A stretch of DNA of 64,000 nt, from NCBI GenBank assembly GCA_030998225.1, contig JAPYXD010000715.1, forward strand, positions 2,666,001 to 2,730,000. The letters run 5' to 3'. The notes below the pieces were generated by a model that made no database searches, was not told where the DNA came from, and was given only the letters and a program-made list of their open reading frames with translations. This DNA comes from Diplolepis rosae. Taxonomy: Eukaryota > Arthropoda > Insecta > Hymenoptera > Diplolepididae. The stretch's first letter is position 1. The number at the start of each line of letters is the position of its first letter. A program made the position numbers and the translations under genes. Positions 42,600 through 53,351 of this stretch are shown piece by piece.

Positions 42600-43343
42600 A
42601 ATTTTTATCATTTAATCTCTATTTATATATGCCAGATAGGAACCGGGTAGGGCCTAGCAGCAGATTTACTTTCATCGTAAAAATTCACAAGACGCCAATT
42701 GCCTTGTAGAAACCAGATAGGATAAGGACCGGACATATCCAGATAGATCCCGACAAATAAAATCACAGACCAGATATAAACCGTATAAATCCGGGTAAAA
42801 CCCGAATGGGTTTGCATCCGGTTTCTTTCCGGTTTCTACTCGATTTCTACCTGACATTTTAGCAGGATGAAGAATTGATTTCAACTGGCGAGGGAGTTTG
42901 AGAAGATTTTTGAAGTTTTTAAATGTTGGAAAAATAATTCGAAAAGCGAGAAAGTGCGGAAAATGTGCAGAAAGTAACTTAAGAATTTTCTCTGCAGTTC
43001 GTTTTTATGTTCACCACACCGCTTCCCTCTCCATATTTCAAATTTTAGGAAAAGTCTGGGGTAGCTGTTCTTAGTTCTCTATTGGCTATAAAATATACTT
43101 TAAAATATAAATTTTTACATATAATTGATAATTATTAATAACTAATTTAACTAACATACAACTAATAATTACCTTAACATTTGAATGTGTTCATTAACAG
43201 TAAATATTAATAATTATAACATTAAAGAATTTGGAAATCTTTCTGCGGAAAAAAGAGACGCTTTCGACTGGGCTGGGATTCGAGCCCAGGTCATATCTTA
43301 TTCTTATATATTATTTAAACTATCTCTAAGTTTATCAAAATAT
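42600..43343. other. Non-coding stretch with repeat fragments
   Basis: Phrases such as ggaaccgggtagggcc and ccggtttctttccggtttct (42620-42860) are imperfect inverted relatives of each other. GGGCTGGGATTCGAGCCCAGG at 43270-43290 resembles the T-arm/B-box of a tRNA-derived SINE, with no A-box or full tRNA fold. No gene is seen. Confidence 0.4.
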
Positions 43344-45013
43344 ACTTTCGTCTGACTCTAACAAATACTCAATCCTGACGATGAAGACATGGAAACTGAT
43401 GAACCACTGCACTGCCTTTAATAACAGGTATTATGCTTTTCTAGTTTTTAACGCTAAAAAATAAAATTATTGTATTAAATTCGATACCTTCAAACTCAAA
43501 ATGTACCGCAGAGTTACAATAGTAACAATTTAAATGTTTTTTATGCTCCTCTTATTCATATTGTATTGTCCAAGCTAATCAGTAAGAGAATATGCCCGGG
43601 TATGGGACAGGTTTTGTTTTTGAGTCATAAATATTCACTGGTTAAACGGAATTCGAAATCCTATTTACCGTTAAAAATTGTATATCGTAGACTAAAACTT
43701 TGCTAAAGTAACTTATGAGTTTTAAGTTGATACGTACGATACGTTGCATGTGGGACACCTAGAAAAATCCACTCAAAATGTGAAATAAAGACCCCATAAG
43801 TATTTTGTAAGTATGAATTTATTCATTTTGAAGATCTTTAACGTCTGAAAAAACAAAAATAACAATTTTTATCCATCATTTTATTCATTCATTTTTTATT
43901 CATCACTGACTGAGGAAATATCATCAAAATTGGCTTTCACTTCCTGCACATGGCGCTTTAGAGTGCTTTTTTGAACACCATGTTCTCGGGCAGCCGCTCG
44001 TATGCCTTTGTTTTCGGTCAAACAACATTTCAAGGCACGAAGCAGCGCATCAAAATTCTGTGCATGGGATAACATGGCTAACGATATTTGACATTTGTAT
44101 GTGATTACGAATCGAATACAAAGTGTCTTTTTTCACAGAAAGATTTTCAAATTCTTTTAATACTTTAATTCATTCACATTATTTGCGACATAAGAGTTTG
44201 AAATTGTCTACGAGGGCACCTGTCGACAATGTATCCTATCTGATACGCGACTAGTGATCCTCCGATAATGTAGGGAGTGAAAAAAATTTCAAACTCAACT
44301 AATTAATTTGTAAACTTTAATTCTTGTGACAAAAGCTGTTTTCAAAAAACCACTTTACAGCGCCATGTGTAGAAAGTGAAAGCCAATTTTGATGATATTT
44401 CCTCAGTCAGTGATGAATAAACAATGAATGAATAAAATTATGAATAAAAATTGTTATTTTTGTTTTTTCAGTCGTTAAAGGTCTTCAAAATGAATAAATT
44501 CATACTTCCAAATACTTATGGGGACTTTATTTCACATTTTGAGTGGATTTTTCTAGGTGTCCCACACCCGGAATTATTTTTTTTTTAGAATTTCATGGAT
44601 TTAGAAAATCTTGAATATTTTTTTTGCATCAACTTAAAACTCTTAAGTTACTCTAACAAAGTTGTAGTCCAAGATATACAATTTCTAACGGTATATTGGA
44701 CTTCCAATTTCGTTCAACCAGTGAATATTTATGAATCAAAAACAAAACCCGTCCCATACCCGAGCATATTCCCTTACTGATTAGCTTGGACAATGCAATA
44801 TGAGTAAGAGGAGCATAAAAACATTTACATTGTTACTATTGTGAATCTGCGGTACATTTTGAGTCTGAAGGTATCGAAATTATTACAATAATTTTATTTT
44901 TTAGCGTTAAAAACTAGAAAAGCATAATACCTGTCATTAAAGGCAGTACAGTGGTTCATCACTTTTCATGTCTTCATCGTCGGGATTAAGTATTTGTTAG
45001 AGTGAGACGAAAG
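43344..45013. mobile_element. Palindromic element of about 1.67 kb with a helix-turn-helix ORF in its centre
   Basis: The left end actttcgtctgactctaaca mirrors the right end gttagagtgagacgaaagc. Arms of about 620 bases (43344-43970 and 44360-45013) pair over most of their length, for example cccataagtattttgtaagt at 43793 with its near-inverse at 44507. The outer part (tgacgatgaagac, gaaccactgcactgcctt, cgctaaaaaataaaattatt) is shared with the core of the MITEs in the TIRs of the 13.5-kb transposon. Confidence 0.8.
43896..44075 (-). CDS. 59-residue Psq/CENP-B-type helix-turn-helix protein
   Basis: Minus-strand ATG at 44075-44073, stop TAA at 43898-43896. Residues 8-45 (ALKCCLTENKGIRAAAREHG, then VQKSTLKRHV) match the Pipsqueak-type helix-turn-helix that begins pogo/Tigger-type transposases: a Leu/Ala-rich first helix, GIRAAA, then a recognition helix with STLKRH. 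It ends with an acidic tail (DDISSVSDE). The frame is intact, although the host element has no catalytic domain. Its last third lies in the palindrome arm and is therefore repeated in reverse at 44354-44415, where the frame has a stop. It might be a DNA-binding fragment of a lost transposase or a chance survivor. Confidence 0.5.
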   Translation of the reverse strand: MLSHAQNFDALLRALKCCLTENKGIRAAAREHGVQKSTLKRHVQEVKANFDDISSVSDE

Positions 45014-45390
45014 CATAGTTTGAGAACATGTGACTGATTTGAGACCTCATCAAAGATCTTTTATTTTTAAAATATGAAAACAATAACTAGTAAATATTGC
45101 ACATATCAGTCCTATTTTTGAGTACAAATTTAGTATTGTGAAAAAAAAAATAATAAGAATATGAGAAAATTTGCATAAAATTATACAGACAAATGAGAAA
45201 CCATAAAAATTCTTGAATTAAAAATACTTAAAATTATCTTGGGCAATGTGAGAGGAACCTGAAAACTACACTGTTAGAAATGTTACGAAATTTACAGAAT
45301 TTTTGTGTTACAAAGGTAACAATATTTGCCTTATCAAAAAGTATCTCGTGTAAAAAAATTTAAAAGAAAGTTCTTGTATTTTCTGTGTTT

Positions 45391-45740
45391 TACGAGGTCT
45401 GTTCAAAATATAAATTGAATTTTCATTTTTTTCGAAAAATATTAATTTATTCATGAATTTCTATGTTGTCGCCTTCAAATTAATACCCCTTAGATATAAT
45501 ACCCTTGTGCCAGCGTTTTTTTCAATCCTCAAAGCACTTCTGATATGCACTTTTTGGTATGTCCTTAAGCTCTCTCAGCGATTCGGTTTTTATCTCCTCA
45601 ATCGTGGCAAAGCGCCGTCCTTTCATGGGTCTCTTCAATCTTGGGAACAGGAAAAAGTTACAAGGGGCTAAATCTGGTGAATACGGTGGTTGAGGCAGGA
45701 TAACGGTGTTGTTTTTGGCCAAACAATTACGAACAAGCAA
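45391..45740 (-). pseudogene. mariner transposase, C-terminal fragment
   Basis: The end tacgaggtctgttcaaaata is a typical mariner terminal repeat. On the minus strand 45740-45522 reads PQPPYSPDLAPCNFFLFP, carrying the third Asp of the DD34D triad, followed by GRRFATIEEIKTESLREL. Everything upstream of the NTVIL strand is missing. Confidence 0.85.
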
Positions 45741-47600
45741 GGAACCAATGAAGGGATCAAGGCAAAATTATCGCGTGCGTGATTATATCGACTCAGGATA
45801 CAGCAAGATCTAATAAGAAATAGGAAGATCGTTAAATTCGAAAGGCAGATTCAAATAGAATTGATATATTTGGCTGTGGAATTAATGCCAGATAATAAAT
45901 TTCATCGGAGCGTGAGTCATCAGAGAAGGCAACTCATCCGATCTTAATCTCCAATACCAAATATGGAAAAGGTGGTACACCATGTCTTTCATGACCTTTC
46001 AAAGGCCTATAAAATGCGAATTCGAAATTCTTTTAATATTAAAGTTTACACTGACATCGTCTACAAACGTTCCCACTGCAACGGGAACACAAAATTTCGA
46101 GGAACTTTCAAAAAATGTCGAGAATAAACATTTACCAGTCCTGAAGAAGTAATACTTATAGACCAAGAAGATGATGTATCAAAATGAACAGACGATAATT
46201 CTCAAGTCAATCGGATGTCACTTGGCCGCTCCTCAATATTCCTTCTGGAGGATTTGGAAGACCTATTACTGCACCATTTTGGAAAACGAGAGGGTGATGC
46301 CAGTAGATTACGCCTATCAAACTTCCACTTCACTCTCTTCTACGACAACAACGAATCGTCTCACAATTCCTTATCACAAAGAAGTTAGAAAGAATACAAT
46401 AAATTCATTTACGTCACGTCCCATTAGTGGAAGGTTCAGAAGGGTGGCAGAAATTGTAGATGAACGTAAGAGGTTGAATCCGAAAGAAAGATACCCACCC
46501 CTAAAAAGAAAGAAAAGCAAATTAATCGTACCACGGCTTGACAAATTTGCAAAAGACAAGAAAGTGCAGCAAAAATATGGAAATGTGACTCCTATTCAGC
46601 AGGCTATGATTCGTTTCACCGTGGATATCCTTACATCCTTATGAAGTTGGCCATGAAAGTTTTAAAGAAACAGTTGATGGAGAAAAAATAAAAAACTCCA
46701 AACTATGCACCGCTTGTAGAGAGCGATGCTTTATTCACCCTTTTTAGTCATCAATGGCTGCAGATCACCGAACAACATCAAAACGACTTATTCTGCAAAG
46801 CCCTAGACGTAATGGAGCGCTTTAATTGTGTACAACAGAAATATTCTATATTCTATGACATTTTACGATTTTTTTACCGACTTTACATTCTTCAAGGGTA
46901 TGTTATTCTTTACCATAAGAGAAATTTTGTTTACGTATGCCTTTTTTTACTATTTTTAATTTTCTATGAAAATAATAGGGCACAGACGTCCATGTTCATT
47001 TTATTCACTTCTGGTCACTATTATATTTTTGAAAAATTAAAAACCGTATAAAAAAACCTGCGTAAACTAAATTGCTCTTATGGCAAAGTATAACTTACCG
47101 TTAACGTTATTGAATTTCAGTCCATATTTATTTCTCTACAATATGCGTTAAAATTCATTTTTTTATTTTTTATCAGCAGTCAATTCGTCTTTTCTTTACA
47201 GACAGGGTGAGGCACATAAAGTGTTACAGAGCGATAGCACTCAAACTATTGATTATATCCAACAATGTTTCAGACAAAAGTTTCAGTGTTCGAGAAGGCC
47301 GTCATACTGAACCATCCTATTTTTTATCGGTAGAGGCGCTAAAGCTACGTCAAGGTCAAGTCCACTTTCTGAAATGGATTTGTTAAATTATTACCGATTT
47401 TAAGACGAATTCAGCGACCTACAACACAAGGTCATTCTTGTCACGCAAAGTATGAAAATAGTCGAAGAATCATTTTCATTTCTTTTCATTCCTTACGATA
47501 CCCATAATAATACACATCGATAGGGTATTGTTGACATCGGCAGAAAGTAAGCATTTTCTGTTGAAATATCAGTTAGTCACGCATTACCTTCTAATGTGAG
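45741..47600 (+). other. Unassigned stretch with one 157-codon ORF (46171-46644)
   Basis: The plus-strand ORF at 46171-46644 is the only notable frame. It is basic in its second half (PPLKRKKSKLIVPRLDKFAK) with no domain I recognise, no splice signals and no repeat partner in the window. It may be a degenerate transposon protein or an exon. The rest is AT-rich; 47205-47600 has somewhat mixed composition and leads into the DUF4817 transposase, so it may hold that element's 5' UTR. Confidence 0.25.
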
Positions 47601-47617
47601 ATCATCGGAACGCGAAA

Positions 47618-49160
47618 ATGACCGATTTTCAAGAATTTTTTGATATGATGATGGTGCTGGGGGAATGCCGTAAACATTACAGAAACGCCCAAGATTTGTA
47701 TGCTGCTCGTTATCAGGATGGGCAGCAAAAATCGTACATGTCTTTCAAGCGATTAGCTGACCGTTTCTGTCGCTTCGGTACAGTGAAACAAACACAAGTC
47801 AAACGTTGACCAATTCCACAGGTATGCAAGGTTTTGTTGTTAAAAAGCTATGGGTCGTTTCAGGAGTAATTTTTGACGTAGAATTCGAATCCGGAATCAG
47901 AATCGGCCTATTACGTCAGGATTTTGCGATATTTGAGGTTATGTGCTCGAAAAATAGGGTTTTTCGCTACTTTTGTGGTGATGTACAGAACGCAAGAATT
48001 TTTTTGGTTTTTTTCACAAATGTCATCATTTAGCACTACTCCTTCCCTTCAAAATGAGCTATTGAACAGTCACGAGCGATTTTTTTTTACAAAGATACGG
48101 CCATATCAAGTTTTGACATTTATTCGAACAACCTTATGAGAATTCACATTGACTCTTTGGTGCATACCATTCTGCATTCGAAAATTTATCTTGAAAATTT
48201 GTGCTTGCGGGTTTTGATGGTCTGTGAATAAGAATTTACAGTCAGAAAATTGACATTTCCATTTCTAAGATGGCAGATTCAAAATAGCGGATCGAAATTT
48301 ACGAAATTAAATGATTTCGCTCTCTAAAAACTCTTTATTCAAAATTATCATAAGAGGATTTATTAGGTCGCTGATTTTAAATATTATTTTATTTCTAAAA
48401 ATTGCAAGTAGATGATCTGATATAGCTGATGAAAAATCTCACATTAGTTCTTTTCCCTGAGAATGTGTACTCAAAGCTTTTTTTAGGTCGCTTATTACAA
48501 AATCGGAATTGACCTCTACAAATTTGAAGAGAAAAATCAAAATGCTAGACCGGAATCAAGAAATTTATACTATTTATCACTATTTAGCTAATTTTTATTC
48601 TTTATTTTAAATTCACCACCTTGAGCAAAAATTTTTTTTTTTTTGCATGAAATACTTGACGATCGTAAAACCCCCGAATGCAGAATTTCAGGTACCAATA
48701 CTGTGTTCTCTGTCGATTTCGATCCTCGACATTGAATCTACCATCTTGGAACTGGACATGTCAATCTTGCGACCCCATTTTCGTAATCAGCAACTCCGAA
48801 ACCCCCGAGTAAGATTTTTTAGAGAGCGGAATCGTTTAATTTCGTAAAGTTCGATCCGCCATTTTGAATCCGCCATCATAGAAACCATACAAACCCATTA
48901 TTTGCAGACCTGTGTTGTTAATGAAAATAATGCGGCTGCTATCTTATCTTTTGCTGCACTAAATCCACATGCGAGCAGCAGGCAAATGGAAAAAAAGAGT
49001 GGAATTAGTCAGCGATCTGTAATAAGAATCTTACATCAACACAAGTCCCATCCGTATCGTATGTCATTACATCAGGATTTTTACGGCAATGATTTCCTAA
49101 AACGCGTCAATTTCTGTAATTGGATTCGTAGAAAAAAATGCACAGATATCTCATTTTTAA
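47618..49160 (+). pseudogene. DUF4817-type Tc1/IS630-like transposase, split by a MITE
   Basis: ATG at 47618 starts MTDFQEFFDMMMVLGECRKH and RYQDGQQKSYMSFKRLADRF, the DUF4817 helix-turn-helix found at the start of many insect IS630/Tc1-like transposases. The frame stops at 47809 in the MITE. After the MITE, 48918-49140 continues with ENNAAAILSFAALNPHASS and GISQRSVIRILHQHKSHPY, the second helix-turn-helix. The catalytic domain is missing because another transposon (49164 onwards) follows directly. The two halves are otherwise well preserved. Confidence 0.75.
47817..48915. mobile_element. MITE with inverted 'atggcgga' blocks, inserted in the DUF4817 transposase
   Basis: The ends cacaggtatgcaa and ttgcagacctgtg are an inverted pair. 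Inside, gatggcagattcaaaatagcggatcgaaatttacgaaatt-type sequence (48270-48310) is mirrored at 48830-48880 (ttcgatccgccattttgaat). The phrases ggtcgctgatt and cataagaggattt link it to the tandem repeat at 7.2-7.6 kb. A non-coding 1.1-kb insertion. Confidence 0.75.
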
Positions 49161-49163
49161 GTC

Positions 49164-50262
49164 ATGTGCTTTTTTTTTGCACGCATAAAATCTAAAGTTA
49201 GCGAAGGTGTTGAGCACATTCAAGTTCAAATTCAAAGGACTGTCTCTAAAATGTTGTTCAAGTCTACTGACGAGCTAATGTTAATTTGTGACGGTACATA
49301 TGCCTGCCATCAGAAAAGCAGTAACAATGAGTACCAGCAAAAATCTTATTCGGGACAAAAAAAGGTTCCCATTTGCAAGCATTTTACTATCTGTACAACA
49401 ACCAGACGAGTACCAGACATGGCAGGACCATTTTTTGCGAATGAGAATGACGCTGAAATTATAAAAATTCTTATTGAAGATCCGCATGGTTCGTGTCAAT
49501 TATTGAATGAAGGCGACAAACTTTTCCTTGATCGTAATCTTCGAGATGCGAAAGATATACTGGAGTCAAAAAGCTATACTGTACTGATGCCAGCGTAAAA
49601 GGGCAAGCGTAATCAGCTGACAACTAAAGAAGCAAATCGGTCTCGTTTCATGACATAAATTCGCTGGTCAGTGGAACCTATCCATGGAATAATTAAACAA
49701 GAATATAAATTGATGAATCATATAATTGATAACAAACTGCTTCCTAATGTTGGGCTATATTTTAAAATTGCAGCATTTCTGCACAATCATCTTGGAAAGG
49801 CGTTAAAATCGGATTCCCATCTTTCAGAAGAAATTGTAAGGAAACTGAAACATCAGTTACGTGTAGAAAAAACTTTGGCTAATGAAGCTGAGCAGAAAGG
49901 CTGGTTTAGTAAAAATCTTTTGTTTCAAAGTTTTTCTTCTAATGACCTTTTAGACTTTCCAGAGTTGACAGAGGACCTAAAAATCGTATTTACGGGTTCA
50001 TATCGACTCTCACAAGCAGTTTCGTACCTGGAGAAAAGATGAACGATAATGGGTCAATCAGTTTACAATTTGTGAAAGAGCAGGCAAATATTTTAAAGAT
50101 ACAGTTGCAGTCTAGACACATTAGTCGGAAATTATATGGATGTTTTATTGGTTACAGGCCAAACAGTATAGGTGTTGCAGGAACTGAAAGATATGCTTGT
50201 GAAAGTGTCAAGGTCTAAGAATAGTTGGCTGCTCTTCTCATATAGCAGCCATTATTTATTAT
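49164..50262 (+). pseudogene. DDE_Tnp_4 (ISL2EU/Harbinger-like) transposase with a SWIM-like C-terminus
   Basis: A plus-strand frame at 49164-50042 has stops near 49597 and 49657. It shows ICDGTYACHQKSSNNEYQQK (first Asp), LFLDRNLRDAKDILE (second) and RWSVEPIHGIIKQEYK (Glu), the DDE_Tnp_4 nuclease triad. The next 200 bases encode HISRKLYGCFIGYRPNS, then YACES and, after a frameshift near 50215, VGCSSHIAAII, which together look like a SWIM zinc-finger (CxCx(n)CxH) with a lost residue. No THAP or other N-terminal domain is seen; the piece joins the DUF4817 transposase at about 49150. A mariner begins right after it. Confidence 0.7.
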
Positions 50263-50265
50263 TGG

Positions 50266-51480
50266 GTTGGCAACAAAGTCATTTTGATTTTTTCCGCTAA
50301 TTGACTTTAGTCGTTCGAAGTCGTTCATCTCCATTGCAAACTTCAGACCGTATATGGTATTTGACAGCTGGCATTTCATAGATTATTCAGTAAAAAAAAG
50401 TTTTAAATTTTGTTGTTCATTTATTGTTTTGTATTGTTTTGAAATGGAGATTCCAGACGGTCATTTTTGTCACATTTTACTTTATTACTTTCGAAAATGT
50501 AAAAACGCAGTGCAAACTCGGAAAAAGTTGTATGATGTTTATGGTGAAGAATCATTAACAGAACGCCAGTGACAGAATTGGTTTGCTCGTTTTCGTTCCA
50601 GAGATTTTGACCTCAAAGATGCACCATGCTCTGGACGCCTAACTGAAATTGACGACGACAAAATAAAAGCAATGATAGAAAATATCCGGCGCAGTATGAC
50701 ACGAGAGATCGCAGAGAAGCTTAATATATCACATGCATGCGATGAAAGACGTTTAAAACAACTTGGTTACGTTAATAAGCTCGATATTTGGGTTCCTCAC
50801 AAATTAAACAAAGTTCAACTCACCAAACGAACTTCCATTTGCGATTCAATGCAGAAACGTAACGAAACTGATCCATTTTCAATGTGAATCATAACTTTCG
50901 ATGAAAAATAGGTTTTTTACGATAACGTCGTGCGAAAAAGATCATGGAGCAAGCCAGATAAACCTGCACAATCGACGTCAAAAGCTAATATTCATCAAAA
51001 GAAGGTTATGCTGAGTGTTTAGTGGAATTTCAAAAAAATTGTTCATTTTGAGTTGCTTCTAAGGAACCAAACTATCAACTCGAATGTCTACTGTTGACAG
51101 CTGATGAAATTGGACAAAGAAATCAAGGAAATGCGGCCAGAACTGGCAAATCGTAAAGGCGTCATCTTCCATTAAGAAAACGCCAGACCACATACATCTT
51201 TGGTCACTCGCAAAAAATTATTGGAGTTACGTTGGGAAGTGATGCCTCATCCACCGTATAGTCCTGACCTCGCACCATCCGGTTATCATTTATTCCTTTC
51301 ACTTCAAAACAACTGGAATGGAAAAACATTAGATTTAAATAAGGCTGTCAAAAATGAGTTGATTCAGTTTTTTGTCTCTAAGGTAAATGTACTAGTCCTC
51401 GGACATTTGCCAGAGTTCGGACAAAGTCAATCGTTTCCGACTTTTGTTAAATGAATAATTAATCAATTTTAATGAAATTT
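50266..51480 (+). pseudogene. mariner element, transposase with several stops
   Basis: The left terminal repeat is ttgggttggcaacaaagtca at about 50266. ATG at 50444 starts MEIPDGHFCHILLYYF and then RKKLYDVYGEESLTERQ. The first stop (50570-50572) replaces a residue in the first helix-turn-helix region. Of the DD34D triad, the first Asp is present (TFDEK), the second is changed to Glu and follows a stop (ENARPH near 51180), and the third is present (PPYSPDLAPSG). The last frame ends at 51454. I do not see the right terminal repeat, so that end may be lost. It resembles the cecropia-type mariners. Confidence 0.85.
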
Positions 51481-51829
51481 TTTTTAAGTAAGCTGTAGCT
51501 AATAAAGATGACACGAAACATTTTGTTTTATTGAGCAATAGTTTAAAAAAAAATTAATATTGTGTAAGTCGATGTCAATTATTTCTCAGAAAATATTACG
51601 CGCTTACTGTTTTCGTTAGAAACAGATTGAATTTCATAAGGAAATATACACGTCAATTTTTAGGATATGAAAGATGTAATGCATGTATACTTTGTAAAAA
51701 TGAATTTCGCATACAATGCATTAATTTTTTTAAAGATTTTATTATTCTTATGTTAATAAATAAACAATCCGGACACTGGATCACGTAACCTGCCAATGTA
51801 CCAGTCCTCAGACACAATCACCAAGACTA

Positions 51830-52499
51830 GCGCCGCAAAATTTTAGCGACAATCCTCGCAGGAGATTAAAGCCGAGACGCGATCAGTCCTGCGAGCATTT
51901 TAAGCGAGTCTCGTAACTACCCGAATTTTGTGCATTGGCACATATTCTATTTTATGTGACTTCGGCGTGTATACGAGTTTTTACGCGTACACTGGAATCC
52001 AATCTGAAAAGGTCGAAATTGCCGTGATTATCGCCCATCTCACTTGACATTCCGCGAATACTTCCAGCCATTTTGAATTTCTCGATTTTGTGTAGTAGTA
52101 GCGTATTGTAATAGATGCATGTGCAGTTCAAATGTACAAGGCTTTGTCAGTACGGTGCCAACGCTGTACGAAGAAGAAGATTACGCTCCGCTGTATCGCA
52201 ATAGGCGCATGCGTAGTTCAATTTTACAGTACATTCCTCTGTATCGTAATACACAACATTACACTACTCTCAACTGTAGCGTAAAAACTCGTATACGCAC
52301 CGAAGTCACATAAAATAGAATACGTGCCAATGCACACAATTCGGGAAATTACGCGACTCGCGACAATGCTCGCAGGACGGATGGCGCCTCGGATTCGTCT
52401 CGGCTTCGTCTCGGCTACGCCTTGGCTTCGATCTCCTGCGAGCATTGTCGTTCATCGCGCAATAACCCTCATTGTGCGCCTAGGCACGTAATATACTAT
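51830..52499 (+). mobile_element. Foldback MITE, copy 2 (right end intact, left end eroded)
   Basis: It matches the copy at 6361-6950 in the same orientation (gatcagtcctgcgagcatt, cgcatgcgNagttcaa, ccaacgctgtacgaagaag). The right arm, 52275-52499, is the inverse of the left arm: actcgtatacgcaccgaagtc, then the cggcttcgtctcggctacgc array, then cctaggcacgtaatatacta at the tip. The left tip itself is not recognisable. This copy shows that the family has both inverted arms around a unique core of about 300 bp. Confidence 0.85.
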
Positions 52500-52509
52500 T
52501 GTTTGCCCT

Positions 52510-52960
52510 TCACTATCGCAAGCAACAAATAAGAAGAAAAAAGTTGACAAACATTCTCAACCGTACGCTGCAACGGGAGAAGGTTGGATGGAATGGTATA
52601 GAGATCATGAGGAAAAGAAACTCGCAATTCAGCTTGAAAAATAAGAAAGGGTAAAGCTGAAAAAACAGCAACAAGAAGGAAAACCAGTGCTGGAAAAGTC
52701 AAGAAGGAGAAAGCAATAGAATAAGCGAAGAAAAGGACGGAGGAGCGTGCTGAGTTTGAGAGGATTAAGAAAGAGAAGCAGATTGAAAAAGCGAAACGAA
52801 AGCAAGGATCAAAAGAGAGGAAAAAGCTGAAAAGGACAAACAAAGACAAGAAAATCGAAAAGTAGAAGCAGTTAAGAATCAAACACTGACCAAGAGGAAG
52901 AAGACAGAAAAGGCCAAAGCAATCGACGAAGATATTAACGATGACTAGCGCTCGTATGCG
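52510..52960 (+). pseudogene. Lys/Glu-rich coding remnant, probable transposase tail
   Basis: Plus-strand frames are extremely rich in Lys, Arg, Glu and Gln, as in GEGWMEWYRDHEEKKLAIQL and KKTEKAKAIDEDINDD, broken by several stops and frameshifts. Such charged tails occur at the end of some CENP-B/Tigger-type transposases and other proteins. I cannot say which. The minus-strand open frame in the same place is its shadow. Confidence 0.35.
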
Positions 52961-53147
52961 TTAAAATTCAATAATGAAATAATTTTTGTTTAACACAAAT
53001 ATTTTCGTTTCAATTCCAAAAAAATACGATTAAAATTCAAGAATTCCATTTTTTAGACAAAATATATGAGATACATAAAAAACGTTAGGTGAAAAATTAT
53101 TTGCCTAAATGAGGTCTACAAATTCTCATTAAGACATTTGGGACAAA

Positions 53148-53351
53148 TTACAATTCCATTTTCTGGAAGCTGTTAAACTTTTTATAGTTGCAAAAAAGGC
53201 AGCCTGAATTGGGAGGTACCTTTATCCAGATTTCCTTTCCATCGCGTGCACCCATGTAATTTGGGAAACCCCATCTCACGCTAAAACCTTGTGCAACTAC
53301 TTTCCACTCTAAAAAAGTCAGATGTCGTTTTGTGGCTGTCCTCGTTAGCAA
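53148..53351 (-). pseudogene. PIF/Harbinger (HARBI1-like) nuclease fragment
   Basis: The minus strand reads VAQGFSVRWGFPNYMGARDG and then KVPPNSGCLFCNYKKFNS. FPN-GA-DGK-I and PPNSGS-FxNYK are conserved blocks of HARBI1-like DDE_Tnp_4 nucleases, including the first catalytic Asp. The remaining two thirds of the nuclease are missing. Confidence 0.75.

Noticed and set aside
43270..43290. tRNA gene suggested by a perfect T-arm-like hairpin
   Set aside because: There is no D-arm, anticodon arm or acceptor stem around it. At most it is a SINE B-box.
52496..52882. 128-codon minus-strand frame resembling a membrane protein
   Set aside because: It is the complement of a Lys/Glu-rich coding remnant on the plus strand.
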